This document shows positions 46,117 to 55,979 of a stretch of DNA of 64,000 nt, one piece after another. The stretch comes from Bacillus siamensis KCTC 13613 (GTDB lineage: Bacteria > Bacillota > Bacilli > Bacillales > Bacillaceae): contig NZ_AJVF01000039.1 of the NCBI RefSeq assembly GCF_000262045.1, positions 558,001-622,000 of the forward strand, written 5' to 3'. Position numbers and translations under genes: made by a program. Below the pieces are notes generated by a model that saw nothing but the letters and a program-made list of their open reading frames with translations, was not told the DNA's origin and searched no databases. Position 1 is the first letter of the stretch; every line of letters starts with the position of its first letter.

Positions 46117-46177
46117 CCAATCATTAACAGAAGGGGGCGTTTAAGCCTGATGCAACAAGGATGAGGCTGTATATTAC

Positions 46178-46885
46178 ATGAATGAGAATATGAGTTTTAA
46201 AGAATTATTTGACATTATTAAGTACAGATTTTTACTGATTTTTATCATGACAGCAGCGGTGACGCTGATAACGGGATACATCCAATTCCGGGTGATTTCG
46301 CCCGTTTATCAGGCGTCGACACAAGTGCTCATACATGAAACAAGCGGTGAAAAAAATTCGAATCTCAGCGACGTTCAGCTGAATCTTCATTACAGCACCA
46401 CGTTTCAAACGATAATGAAAAGCCCGGTTGTGCTTGAGAAAGTGAAACAGACGCTGCATCTTTCTGAGACGGCATCCGCTTTAAAAGCGAAGATCACGAC
46501 AAGCAGTGAAACCGATTCAGAAATCATCACCGCAGCGGTGCAGGATGAGAATCCGAAAAAGGCCGCCGCAATAGCGAACACGCTGATGAAGACATTTAAA
46601 AAAGAAGTCCGCGACAGGATGAATATAAAAGGCGTCATCGTTTTGTCAGAGGCGAAAGCATCGGAAAGCCCGATGGTCAAGCCTTCGCGCATCCGGAATA
46701 TCATGATGGCATTCGGTGCGGCTCTTATGGCCGGTGTGACGCTTGCGTTTTTTCTCCACTTTCTTGATGAAACCGTTAAGAGCGAGCGGCAGCTCAGCGA
46801 AAAAACGGACTTGCCCGTTTTAGGGGTTGTGTATGATATCAAAAATCAGCAGACACGGTCTGATGAAAAACATTTCGGGGAGTGA
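46178..46885 (+). CDS. epsA: EPS chain-length regulator / kinase activator EpsA
   Basis: 235 residues, Wzz-type. Two membrane helices (about 18-38 and 172-194) flank an outside domain; the C-terminal cytoplasmic tail normally activates the EpsB tyrosine kinase. Proline-rich [11 protein letters not shown] precedes the second helix. First gene of the biofilm exopolysaccharide operon. Confidence 0.95.
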   Translation: MNENMSFKELFDIIKYRFLLIFIMTAAVTLITGYIQFRVISPVYQASTQVLIHETSGEKNSNLSDVQLNLHYSTTFQTIMKSPVVLEKVKQTLHLSETASALKAKITTSSETDSEIITAAVQDENPKKAAAIANTLMKTFKKEVRDRMNIKGVIVLSEAKASESPMVKPSRIRNIMMAFGAALMAGVTLAFFLHFLDETVKSERQLSEKTDLPVLGVVYDIKNQQTRSDEKHFGE

Positions 46886-46890
46886 GGCGT

Positions 46891-47571
46891 TTGGGATTCA
46901 GAAAAAAGAAGTCAAGACGGGGATTGGCTCAAATATCTGTTTTACATCACAAATCATTGGTGGCTGAACAATACCGCACCATTCGGACAAATATTGAGTT
47001 TTCCTCTGTCCAGACCCATCTGCGCTCCATTCTCGTCACTTCTTCCGTTCCGGGAGAAGGAAAATCATTCAGCGCCGCCAATCTTGCCGCGGTATTTGCG
47101 CAGCAGGAGAAAAAGGTGCTGCTCGTCGATGCGGATTTACGAAAACCGACGATACACGAGACTTATCAGCTTGAAAATGTACAAGGCCTTACGAATGTGT
47201 TAGTCGGAAACGCTTCCCTCGATGAAACGGTGCAAAAAACGCTGATTGACAACCTCTATGTCCTAACGAGCGGGCCGACGCCGCCGAATCCGGCAGAGCT
47301 TTTGTCCTCAAAGGCGATGGGAGAGCTGATTCAGGAGATGTACAGCCGGTACAGTCTTGTTGTTTTCGACTCACCTCCGCTTTTGGCGGTGGCTGACGGA
47401 CAGATTTTAGCAAACCAGACGGATGGAAGCGTTCTCGTCGTTTTGAGCGGAAAAACGAAAATGGATACCGTCCAAAAGGCGAAAGACGCGCTCCAGCAGT
47501 CAAAGGCGAAGCTTCTGGGCGCGCTGCTGAATAAAAAGAAAATCAAAAAAACAGAGCACTACTCGTATTGA
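46891..47571 (+). CDS. epsB: Bacterial tyrosine kinase EpsB
   Basis: 226 residues from TTG 46891, giving [14 protein letters not shown], the family start; GTG 46882 lies in the RBS. Walker [13 protein letters not shown] near 50, Walker A' [11 protein letters not shown] near 80, Walker [10 protein letters not shown] near 158, C-terminal tyrosine cluster EHYSY. Partner of EpsA; regulates polymer synthesis by phosphorylation. Confidence 0.94.
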   Translation: MGFRKKKSRRGLAQISVLHHKSLVAEQYRTIRTNIEFSSVQTHLRSILVTSSVPGEGKSFSAANLAAVFAQQEKKVLLVDADLRKPTIHETYQLENVQGLTNVLVGNASLDETVQKTLIDNLYVLTSGPTPPNPAELLSSKAMGELIQEMYSRYSLVVFDSPPLLAVADGQILANQTDGSVLVVLSGKTKMDTVQKAKDALQQSKAKLLGALLNKKKIKKTEHYSY

Positions 47572-47730
47572 GCAGTGCAGGTGATGTCTCCTTACCTTTA
47601 TCAACGGAGGCACTCGGCTCTGCTGTGGGCAGCGGTTTCTGCTGCTGCCTTAGATGCTGGTCGTCGGTGGCGGGGTGTGAGGACGGGTTAAATGCCCAAT
47701 TTATCTTAATGCTGCATTGTTATCGTTTTA
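47572..47730 (+). ncRNA. EAR (eps-associated RNA) antitermination element
   Basis: The 223-bp gap between epsB and epsC is non-coding and GC-rich in its first 130 bases, with hairpin-forming stretches such as GGGCAGCGG/CTGCTGCC and GGACGGGTTAAATGCCC. In B. subtilis this place encodes the conserved EAR RNA needed for readthrough of distal eps genes. Called on position and composition; I did not verify every conserved stem, so the boundaries are approximate. Confidence 0.75.
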
Positions 47731-47794
47731 GCTGTTATGCCAGTTTTTTTACGAAAACCGTACCAGCTAAACCGATAAATGAGGAGGGGAAAGA

Positions 47795-49612
47795 TTGACT
47801 TACCGGAGAAGACTTTCAATGATTTTTGCATTGGATACGTATCTCGTTTTACTTTCCGTTGTTATAGGATATCAATTTTTTGAGGATTCTTATCACTTTT
47901 ATGACTCCGGAGCGTTATTGCTGACCGCCGTGAGCATGCTGATCAGCCACCATGTATGCGCTTTTATGTTTCATCAGTATAAGCAGGTATGGACGTATAC
48001 GGGAATAGGCGAGCTGCTTGATCTGCTGAAGGGGATCACTCTGTCCGCAGCCGTGACAGCCGCCGTCCAATACGGGGTGTTCCACACGATTTTGTTCCGG
48101 CTTTTAGCCGTCAGCTGGATGATTCAGCTATTGTTTATCGGAGGAAGCCGGATGATTTCGCGCGTGCTGAAAGAAACGATCGGCAGGAAGCAAAATGACT
48201 CTTCCCGGGCGCTGATCATCGGCGCGGGCGCAGGGGGGACGCTGCTCGCCCGTCAGCTTACGCAGAAAAATGATCTCGGGATCATGCCGGTGGCTTTTAT
48301 TGATGATGATCAGACGAAGCATAAGCTCAAAATTATGGGTCTGCCCGTCATCGGCGGAAAAGAAAGCATTATGCCGGCGGTGCAGAGGCTGAGAATTCAT
48401 CATATCATCATCGCCATTCCGTCTCTTTGCCCCCATGAGCTCCAGACGCTGTACAAAGAATGTGTGCAGACGGGCGCCCATATTAAAATCATGCCGCAAT
48501 TTGATGAGATCCTGCTCGGAACGCAGGCTGCCGGCCACATCAGGGATGTAAAAGCCGAAGATCTCCTCGGCAGAAAGCCGGTCACCCTTGATACGAGCAA
48601 AATTTCTGACAGCATAAAGGGGAAAACGATTCTGGTCACGGGCGCCGGCGGCTCTATCGGTTCTGAAATCTGCCGCCAGATCAGCGCGTTTCTTCCGCAT
48701 GAAATCGTCCTTCTCGGCCACGGGGAGAACAGCATTTATTCGGTGCATAACGAACTGTCCGCACGCTTCGGCAAAGAGGTGCTTTTTCACGCGGAGATTG
48801 CCGATATTCAGGACAGAGATAAAATCTTTACATTGATGAAGAAATACGAGCCGCACGTCGTCTATCATGCGGCCGCTCATAAACATGTGCCGTTAATGGA
48901 ACATAATCCTGAAGAAGCCGTCAAAAACAATATTATCGGCACGAAAAATGTCGCCGAAGCCGCCGATATGTGCGGAACGGAAACATTCGTGCTGATTTCT
49001 TCTGACAAAGCGGTTAATCCGGCCAATGTCATGGGCGCGACGAAGCGGTTTGCGGAAATGGTCATCATGAACCTCGGAAAGGTCAGCCGCACCAAATTCG
49101 CCGCCGTCCGTTTCGGAAATGTGCTCGGAAGCCGCGGCAGCGTCATTCCGATTTTTAAAAAGCAGATTGAAAAAGGCGGACCCGTCACCGTCACGCATCC
49201 GGCGATGACAAGATATTTTATGACGATTCCCGAAGCGTCAAGACTCGTCATTCAGGCGGGGGCGCTTGCAAAAGGGCGGCAGATTTTCGTTCTGGATATG
49301 GGAGAGCCCGTCAAAATCGTCGACTTGGCAAAGAACCTGATTCATTTATCAGGCTATACGACAGAACAGATTCCCATTGAATTCTCAGGCATCCGCCCGG
49401 GAGAAAAGATGTATGAAGAACTGCTGAATCATAATGAAGTACATACGGAACAGATTTTCCCGAAAATCCATATCGGGAAAGCGATCGACGGGGATTGGGG
49501 CGTGCTCATCCGTTTTATGGAGGAATTCAGCCGTCTGCCTGAAGATGAGCTGAGAAAACGGCTGTTTGAGGCGATTGAATCAGTACATGAAGAAGCGGCC
49601 GCAGGCGTGTGA
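47795..49612 (+). CDS. epsC: UDP-sugar 4,6-dehydratase EpsC
   Basis: 605 residues. Four N-terminal membrane helices (about 10-120), a first nucleotide-binding module (GAGAGGTLLARQL near 142) and a second, catalytic SDR module (GAGGSIGSEICRQ near 282). Probably makes the 4-keto-6-deoxy intermediate from UDP-GlcNAc, the first step to bacillosamine-type sugars completed by EpsN and EpsM. TTG 47795 lies 7 bp after GAGGAGGGG. Confidence 0.94.
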   Translation: MTYRRRLSMIFALDTYLVLLSVVIGYQFFEDSYHFYDSGALLLTAVSMLISHHVCAFMFHQYKQVWTYTGIGELLDLLKGITLSAAVTAAVQYGVFHTILFRLLAVSWMIQLLFIGGSRMISRVLKETIGRKQNDSSRALIIGAGAGGTLLARQLTQKNDLGIMPVAFIDDDQTKHKLKIMGLPVIGGKESIMPAVQRLRIHHIIIAIPSLCPHELQTLYKECVQTGAHIKIMPQFDEILLGTQAAGHIRDVKAEDLLGRKPVTLDTSKISDSIKGKTILVTGAGGSIGSEICRQISAFLPHEIVLLGHGENSIYSVHNELSARFGKEVLFHAEIADIQDRDKIFTLMKKYEPHVVYHAAAHKHVPLMEHNPEEAVKNNIIGTKNVAEAADMCGTETFVLISSDKAVNPANVMGATKRFAEMVIMNLGKVSRTKFAAVRFGNVLGSRGSVIPIFKKQIEKGGPVTVTHPAMTRYFMTIPEASRLVIQAGALAKGRQIFVLDMGEPVKIVDLAKNLIHLSGYTTEQIPIEFSGIRPGEKMYEELLNHNEVHTEQIFPKIHIGKAIDGDWGVLIRFMEEFSRLPEDELRKRLFEAIESVHEEAAAGV

Positions 49613-49627
49613 TGGGAGGACAGAAAG

Positions 49628-50767
49628 ATGACGAAAAAAGTATTATTCTGCGCCACAGTCGATTATCATTTTAAAGCCTTTCATCTTCCGTATTTTCAAT
49701 GGTTTCAGGATATGGGCTGGGAGGTGCACGTCGCGGCAGGCGGTCATATGAAGCTTCCGTTCGTTGATAAAAAGTATTCCATTCCGATCCGGCGCTCCCC
49801 GTTTCATCCCGAAAATCTTTCTGTTTACAGGCGGCTGAAGCAGCTCATTCAAGACAACGGCTATGACATGATTCACTGTCATACGCCGGTCGGCGGCGTA
49901 CTCACCCGCCTTGCTGCGAGACAAGCGCGCCAAAAAGGGACAAAGGTGCTGTACACCGCGCACGGCTTTCACTTCTGCGACGGAGCGCCTCTGAAGAACT
50001 GGCTTCTTTATTACCCGATCGAAAAATTTCTCTCTTCTTATACGGATTGTCTCATTACCATTAATGAAGAAGATTTCGAACGGGCCAAGCAAATGAAAAA
50101 AACGGATTGCGACGCAAAAAAAATACACGGCATCGGTGTTAATACAGACAGGTTCTGCCCTGTGAGCCGGAGAGAAAGTGAACGGCTGAGAGAAAAACAC
50201 GGCTTCAGCGCCGGAGAATTTATCCTCGTATATCCCGCCGAATTAAACGGCAACAAAAATCAGGGTATCCTCATTGAGTCTGCGGCCTTGCTGAAGCGCA
50301 GCATCCCGGAGCTGAAACTCGTATTTGCCGGAGAAGGCGCGATGGAAGAGCCGTACAGAAAAAAGGCTGAATCACTTGGGGTATCCGACATTGTGCGATT
50401 TTACGGTTTTTGCCGCGACATTCATGAGCTGATTCAGCTTGCCGATCTGTCTGTCGCCTCAAGTCTCCGCGAAGGGCTCGGTATGAATCTGCTTGAGGGG
50501 ATGGCTGCCGAAAAGCCCGTCGTTGCCGCGGACAACAGGGGGCACCGCGAGATTATTGAAGACGGTGTGAATGGTTTTCTCGTGCCGGCCGGAGACAGCG
50601 CGGCGTTTGCCGATCGGATTGAAAAGCTGTACCGCTCCCCCGGCCTGCGAAAAGCAATGGGGCAAAAAGGGCGCAGTACGGCGGAATGTTTTTCAGAAAC
50701 ACGCACGGTAAAGGAAATGGCGCATATTTACGCCGGCTATATGGATAAAAAGGAGAAAAGCGTATGA
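49628..50767 (+). CDS. epsD: Glycosyltransferase EpsD
   Basis: 379 residues, GT-B fold of family GT4. N-terminal acceptor domain, C-terminal donor domain with PAELNGNKNQGILIESAALL and ASSLREGLGMNLLEGMAAEKP (E-x7-E motif, split here as SSLREGLGMNLLEGMA). RBS GGGAGG. Adds an EPS repeat-unit sugar; donor unknown. Confidence 0.93.
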   Translation: MTKKVLFCATVDYHFKAFHLPYFQWFQDMGWEVHVAAGGHMKLPFVDKKYSIPIRRSPFHPENLSVYRRLKQLIQDNGYDMIHCHTPVGGVLTRLAARQARQKGTKVLYTAHGFHFCDGAPLKNWLLYYPIEKFLSSYTDCLITINEEDFERAKQMKKTDCDAKKIHGIGVNTDRFCPVSRRESERLREKHGFSAGEFILVYPAELNGNKNQGILIESAALLKRSIPELKLVFAGEGAMEEPYRKKAESLGVSDIVRFYGFCRDIHELIQLADLSVASSLREGLGMNLLEGMAAEKPVVAADNRGHREIIEDGVNGFLVPAGDSAAFADRIEKLYRSPGLRKAMGQKGRSTAECFSETRTVKEMAHIYAGYMDKKEKSV

Positions 50768-51606
50768 ATGCAGGAGCACAACCGAAAATTTCCGTTATCA
50801 TGGGGATTTATAATTGCGAACAGACTTTAGCGGAGAGTATTGAATCCATCCTGAGCCAATCTTATAAGAATTGGGAACTGATTATGTGTGATGACGCGTC
50901 AACTGACGGAACGTATCAGATTGCGCGCCGCTATGCGGACCATTACAGCGACCGGATCACGCTGATTCAAAATAAGACAAATCAACGGCTTGCCGCTTCG
51001 CTGAACCGCTGTCTGACATACGCAACGGGGGATTATATCGCCAGACAGGACGGTGATGACATATCCGCCCCGAGAAGACTGGAAAAACAGGCCGCTTTCT
51101 TAAACAAGCACGCCCACTATCAAGTCGTCGGCACGGGTATGCTCGTATTTGACGAATTCGGCGTCAGGGGCGCCCGGCTTTTGCCGCCCGTGCCGAAACC
51201 GGGAATTATGGCAAAAGGCACACCGTTCTGCCACGGGACCATCATGATGCGGGCCGAAGCGTACAAAGCACTCGGCGGCTACCGGTCAGTCAGGCGGACG
51301 CGGCGGATGGAGGATATCGATTTGTGGCTGCGCTTTTTTGAAGCGGGTTTCCGAGGGTACAACCTTCAGGAAACGCTGTATAAAGTCAGAGAGGACAGCG
51401 ATGCGTTTAAACGGAGATCGTTTACGTATTCCATTGATAACGCGGTGCTCGTTTTTCAGGCGTGCAGACGGCTGAAACTGCCGCTTTCCCATTACGTGTA
51501 TATCGCAAAACCGCTCATCCGCGCCATCACGCCGCCCGCGGTCATGAACCGTTATCATAAAAACAGGGACGTCCGCCAAAAAGAAGGGCTTGCCGAACAT
51601 GACTGA
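50764..51606 (+). CDS. epsE: Glycosyltransferase and flagellar clutch EpsE
   Basis: 280 residues, GT-A family GT2. DDASTDGT near residue 40 and DxD-type RQDGDDISAPRR near 95. In B. subtilis EpsE both builds EPS and disables the flagellar motor by binding FliG; the surface helix with RRLEKQAAFLNKH implicated in that clutch is conserved here, so motility arrest is likely retained. Overlaps epsD by 4 bp and epsF by 8 bp. Confidence 0.94.
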   Translation: MNAGAQPKISVIMGIYNCEQTLAESIESILSQSYKNWELIMCDDASTDGTYQIARRYADHYSDRITLIQNKTNQRLAASLNRCLTYATGDYIARQDGDDISAPRRLEKQAAFLNKHAHYQVVGTGMLVFDEFGVRGARLLPPVPKPGIMAKGTPFCHGTIMMRAEAYKALGGYRSVRRTRRMEDIDLWLRFFEAGFRGYNLQETLYKVREDSDAFKRRSFTYSIDNAVLVFQACRRLKLPLSHYVYIAKPLIRAITPPAVMNRYHKNRDVRQKEGLAEHD

Positions 51607-52735
51607 CAAACCGGCGCGGGTGCTGCACATTTTCAGCGGGATGAACAGAGGCGGCGCAGAAACGATGATGATGAATTTGTACCGGAAGATGGACAGAACG
51701 AAGGTGCAATTTGACTTTTTAACCCATAGGAACGATCCGTGCGCTTATGATGAGGAAATTCTTGCTCTCGGCGGACGGCTTTTTTATGTGCCGAGCATCG
51801 GCAGCACAAACCCGATTACTTTTGTGAAACAGGTCAAACGGGTGATTCAGGAAAAAGGACCGTTTGCCGCCGTGCATGCTCATACCGATTTTCAGTCGGG
51901 ATTTATCGCATTGGCCGCTCGTTTAGCAGGCGTCTCCGTGCGGATCTGTCATTCGCACAGCACATCGTGGCGGGGGCGGTCGTCCGGGCTCGGCAAGATG
52001 CAGATGTTTGTGTTCCGGCGGCTGATTACGGCCAATGCCACCGCACTGTGCGCCTGCGGAGAAGAAGCGGGCCGTTTCTTATTCGGAGAACAAAAAGACG
52101 TGCGGCTTTTGCCGAACGGCATTGATCTTGACTTATTTGCCGGCGGACGCGCGGACATAGAATCTGAAAAAAGGAAGCGGGGCATTGCCGCCGGCCGATT
52201 GGTGATTGGTCATATCGGTCGCTTTACAGAAGAAAAAAACCACGAATTTCTGCTCCGGCTGGCCGCTGATATGAAAGAGCGGGGCATTGGTTTACAGCTG
52301 ATTCTCGCCGGAGACGGTCCGCTTCGCACCGATATGGAAAAACTGGCGGAGAAGCTGGGGCTTGATGATGCTGTGCGTTTTATCGGTGTAGAGGATCGCG
52401 TTCATGATCTGCTGAAAACGCTGGATGTATTTGTCATGCCGTCTCTTTATGAGGGGCTGCCCGTCACGCTTGTTGAAGCGCAGGCCTCCGGGGTGCCGTG
52501 CGTCATATCAGACGGCATAACGGAAGAAGCCGATGCCGGGCTCGGGCTGGTCAAAAGGCTCAGCCTCAAAGAACCGCCTGAACGATGGGCATCCGCGATT
52601 TTGCGGGCAGCTGAGGCGCCAAAGCCTGGCAGGGCGCGCATTAAAGAAACCCTCGGACGGCTGGGATATGACGCGGGAGAGAATGCGGGAGCTGTTATGA
52701 AGCTTTACAATATGAACTGTGAAAAGGAACAGTAA
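51599..52735 (+). CDS. epsF: Glycosyltransferase EpsF
   Basis: 378 residues, GT4. LHIFSGMNRGGAETMMMNLYR at the N-terminus is split here as FSGMNRGGAETMMM; donor-binding VMPSLYEGLPVTLVEAQASG near residue 285. ATG 51599 within the end of epsE is preferred over a codon at 51590. Fills one step of the repeat-unit assembly. Confidence 0.93.
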   Translation: MTDKPARVLHIFSGMNRGGAETMMMNLYRKMDRTKVQFDFLTHRNDPCAYDEEILALGGRLFYVPSIGSTNPITFVKQVKRVIQEKGPFAAVHAHTDFQSGFIALAARLAGVSVRICHSHSTSWRGRSSGLGKMQMFVFRRLITANATALCACGEEAGRFLFGEQKDVRLLPNGIDLDLFAGGRADIESEKRKRGIAAGRLVIGHIGRFTEEKNHEFLLRLAADMKERGIGLQLILAGDGPLRTDMEKLAEKLGLDDAVRFIGVEDRVHDLLKTLDVFVMPSLYEGLPVTLVEAQASGVPCVISDGITEEADAGLGLVKRLSLKEPPERWASAILRAAEAPKPGRARIKETLGRLGYDAGENAGAVMKLYNMNCEKEQ

Positions 52736-52738
52736 CGA

Positions 52739-53842
52739 ATGATTGTATATGTAGTCAATATGGGAATTGTTTATATTTGGTCATGGTTCGCGAAAATGTG
52801 CGGCGGGCGTGATCAATCGCTTTCAACCGGATACCGGCCGAATCAGCTCGTCATGCTCGTTCCGCTGGCATCGCTTGTATTGGTTTCCGGTTTGCGTTAC
52901 AGAGTCGGGACGGATTTTCAGACGTACGCGCTGATGTATAAACTGGCGGGAAATTACGGGAGCATATGGGAGATCTTCGGGTTCGGAGCGAAAAAAGCAG
53001 CCGTTGATCCGGGATTTACCGCTCTTATCTGGCTCATGAATTTTATCACGAAAGATCCGCAAATTATGTATTTCACCGTGGCGGTCGTGACGTGCAGCTT
53101 TATTTTAAAGGGGCTCGTTGAGTTCGGACGTCCGTTTGAACTGAGTGTGTTTTTGTTTTTGGGCACGTATCATTATTACGCTTCCTTTAACGGAATCAGG
53201 CAGTATATGGTGGCGGCCGTTTTGTTTTGGGCAGTCCGCTATGTGATAAATGGAAGCTGGAAGCGTTATATGTCCATCGTGCTGTTGTGTTCGCTCTTTC
53301 ATTCCTCGGCCTTAATCATGATTCCGGTTTATTTCATTGTCAGAAGAAGAGCCTGGTCGCCCGCGATTTTCGGGCTGTCGGCCTTGTTTCTTCTCATGAC
53401 GTTTCTGTATCAGAAGTTCATTTCGCTGTTTGTCGTCGTGCTGGAAAACAGTTCGTACGGCCATTATGAGAAATGGCTGATGACCAACACGAACGGGATG
53501 AACGTCGTAAAAATCGCGGTGCTGCTTCTGCCGCTGTTTTTGGCTTTTTGCTACCGGGAGCGGCTGCGTAAGCTCTGGCCTGACATTGATGTTATCGTGA
53601 ATTTCTGTCTGCTGGGCCTGCTTTTCGGTCTGCTGGCGACAAAGGATGTTATTTTTGCCCGGTTTAATATATATTTCGGCCTTTACCAAATGATCCTGAT
53701 CCCTTATTTTGTGAGGATTTTTGATGAAAAATCGAATGCGCTGATCTATATCGCCATTATTGTCTGTTATTTTCTTTACAGCTATTTGCTTATGCCGGTC
53801 GATTCGTCTGTGCTTCCGTACAGAACGATTTTTTCCCGGTAA
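52739..53842 (+). CDS. epsG: EPS polymerase-like membrane protein EpsG
   Basis: 367 residues with ten or more membrane helices and the EpsG/Wzy signature [20 protein letters not shown] (split: [13 protein letters not shown]). Likely polymerises lipid-linked repeat units on the outer face. Three bases separate it from epsF. Weak RBS (AAGGAAC). Confidence 0.92.
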   Translation: MIVYVVNMGIVYIWSWFAKMCGGRDQSLSTGYRPNQLVMLVPLASLVLVSGLRYRVGTDFQTYALMYKLAGNYGSIWEIFGFGAKKAAVDPGFTALIWLMNFITKDPQIMYFTVAVVTCSFILKGLVEFGRPFELSVFLFLGTYHYYASFNGIRQYMVAAVLFWAVRYVINGSWKRYMSIVLLCSLFHSSALIMIPVYFIVRRRAWSPAIFGLSALFLLMTFLYQKFISLFVVVLENSSYGHYEKWLMTNTNGMNVVKIAVLLLPLFLAFCYRERLRKLWPDIDVIVNFCLLGLLFGLLATKDVIFARFNIYFGLYQMILIPYFVRIFDEKSNALIYIAIIVCYFLYSYLLMPVDSSVLPYRTIFSR

Positions 53843-53860
53843 TGGATACTGGAGGTTTAT

Positions 53861-54898
53861 ATGGAAACACCCGCGGTCAGTTTATTAATTGCTGTGTATA
53901 ATACGGAAACTTATTTAGAAAGATGCTTAGATTCATTGCTCAATCAGTCGCTCGCCAATATCGAAATCATCGCCGTCAATGACGGGTCAACGGATCAAAG
54001 CCCGGACATTCTTGAAACCTATCAGAAGCGGGATGAGAGAATCCGGGTCATTCATCAGCAAAACCGGGGACTCGGCGCGGTCCGCAACAAGGGGATTGAG
54101 GCGGCGCGCGGCGAATTTATCGCTTTTATTGATGCGGACGACTGGGTTGATCCCGATTATTGCCTGCGCATGTATGAAAAAGCGAAGGCTCATCAGGCTG
54201 ATCTCGTGATTTGCGAATATGCGGCCGAATTTGCGGATACGGGGAAAACCGCCGTTTCAACGATCGCTTCAGCATACGAGGGCCGCCCGAAACAGCTGTA
54301 CCTGAAAGATTTATTTGAAGGAAGAGTCAGCGGATTTTCATGGAACAAGCTGTACAAAAGGGCTATGATCGAACAGCATCGGCTGCGCTTTCCGCTTCGG
54401 GATGAGCTTGAGCACGTGGAGGATCAGTACTTCAGCCTCCGGGCGCATGTTTTCGCCGAGGCGGTCTCGTACGTGGATCAGCCGCTCTATCATTATCGGA
54501 TTCACTTGACTTCCATTGTGCAAAGCTATCAGAAAAAGCTGTTTGACTCCGGTCTCGTTCTCTACCGGCTGAACGAGGCTTTTTTGCGTGAAAACGGCTG
54601 CTTACAGGAATACCGGCAGGAGCTTGATTATTTTATCGTCCAGCACGGAACGGTCTGCCTGCTGAATGAATGGAAGCGGAATAACGGCGGCCGGTTCTCC
54701 GAAAAATGGCGGAATATCAGCCGGATATGCGCTGATCCCGTGTTCCGGCTGAGTCTTTCCAAAACCGGAACGGCGCCGTTTGACGTTAAACGCTCATGCC
54801 TTCTGCTTTTGGCGAGGCTGAAGCTGATTCCGTTCGTATCACTGGCATCAGCCGCGTATCAGCGGGCAATCGAGTACAAAATGAAAATCAGAGGGTGA
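53861..54898 (+). CDS. epsH: Glycosyltransferase EpsH
   Basis: 345 residues, GT2. VNDGSTDQSPDIL near residue 38, QNRGLGAVRNKGIEAARGEF near 70 and IDADDWVDPDY near 95 are the GT-A donor and DxD motifs. RBS GGAGG before ATG 53861. Confidence 0.94.
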   Translation: METPAVSLLIAVYNTETYLERCLDSLLNQSLANIEIIAVNDGSTDQSPDILETYQKRDERIRVIHQQNRGLGAVRNKGIEAARGEFIAFIDADDWVDPDYCLRMYEKAKAHQADLVICEYAAEFADTGKTAVSTIASAYEGRPKQLYLKDLFEGRVSGFSWNKLYKRAMIEQHRLRFPLRDELEHVEDQYFSLRAHVFAEAVSYVDQPLYHYRIHLTSIVQSYQKKLFDSGLVLYRLNEAFLRENGCLQEYRQELDYFIVQHGTVCLLNEWKRNNGGRFSEKWRNISRICADPVFRLSLSKTGTAPFDVKRSCLLLLARLKLIPFVSLASAAYQRAIEYKMKIRG

Positions 54899-54902
54899 AG
54901 AC

Positions 54903-55979
54903 ATGTCGATACAATCTTTAAAAATCAATCTCGCGGAATGGCTTTTGCTAAAGGTCAAATACCCGTCCCAATTTCATTTCGGAACGGCAGCGGACAGGGC
55001 GGAGCATACAGCGGCAAGAAAAAAGATCATTCTGACGCTGCTTCCGTCCCACGATAATCTCGGTGATCATGCCATCGCTTATGCAAGCAAAACGTTTCTT
55101 GAACGGGAATATCCCGATTTTGATCTGATTGAGGTCGATATGAAGGATATTTACAGGTCCGCAAAAGCGCTGATCAAAAAGCGCCATCCCGATGATATGG
55201 TATTCATCATCGGCGGCGGAAACATGGGGGATTTGTACCGGTATGAGGAATGGACGCGCCGTTTTATTATAAAAACATTCCGGCAGTATCGGATCGTTCA
55301 GCTTCCGGCGACGGCTCACTTTTCTGATTCAAAAAAGGGGCGGAAGGAACTGAAACGCGCCCAAAAAGTGTACAATGCGCATCCCGACCTTCTGCTGATG
55401 GCGAGAGATGAGACGACGTATCAATGGATGAAGCGGCATTTTCCCGGAAAAACTGTGCTCAAACAGCCTGACATGGTCTTATATTTGGATAAAAGCGAGC
55501 GGCGCATCCCGCGGGAAGGGATCTACCTTTGTTTACGAGAGGATAAGGAGAGTGCGCTGTCAGCTGAGGAAAGAACGATGGTAAAAGAGGCTTTGAAAAA
55601 AGAGTACGGAGAGCTGCATAGCTTTACCACGACGGTCGGCCGAAGGGTCAGCCGCCATACACGCGAAGAGGAGCTGGAGGCGCTGTGGAATACGCTGAAA
55701 GGCGCGGAGGCGGTTGTCACTGACAGGCTTCACGGGATGATTTTTTGCGCGCTGACGAAAACGCCTTGTGTCGTCATTCGTTCGTTTGATCATAAAGTGA
55801 TGGAAGGCTTTCAATGGCTGAAACATATACCGAACATGACACTGCTTGAACGTCCGGAGCCTGAAACCGTGACGGCCGCTGTAAACGGGCTGCTGAGCGG
55901 CAAGCATGAGGCAGACGGTTCTTTGCGCAGTGTTTATTTTGCCGGGCTGCGCTCGAAAATCAGCGGTGATGTCCAATGA
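54903..55979 (+). CDS. epsI: Polysaccharide pyruvyl transferase EpsI
   Basis: 358 residues of the pyruvyltransferase family (PF04230). NLGDHAIAYASKTFL near residue 51, IGGGNMGDLYRYEEWTR near 105 and TDRLHGMIFCALTKTP near 280. Adds ketal-linked pyruvate to an EPS sugar. Homologous to EpsO at the end of the operon. Confidence 0.93.
   Translation: MSIQSLKINLAEWLLLKVKYPSQFHFGTAADRAEHTAARKKIILTLLPSHDNLGDHAIAYASKTFLEREYPDFDLIEVDMKDIYRSAKALIKKRHPDDMVFIIGGGNMGDLYRYEEWTRRFIIKTFRQYRIVQLPATAHFSDSKKGRKELKRAQKVYNAHPDLLLMARDETTYQWMKRHFPGKTVLKQPDMVLYLDKSERRIPREGIYLCLREDKESALSAEERTMVKEALKKEYGELHSFTTTVGRRVSRHTREEELEALWNTLKGAEAVVTDRLHGMIFCALTKTPCVVIRSFDHKVMEGFQWLKHIPNMTLLERPEPETVTAAVNGLLSGKHEADGSLRSVYFAGLRSKISGDVQ

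Noticed and set aside
48128..48886. 252-residue minus-strand open frame inside epsC
   Set aside because: Long antisense frames are common in these GC-richer genes; the plus-strand EpsC has full family motifs.
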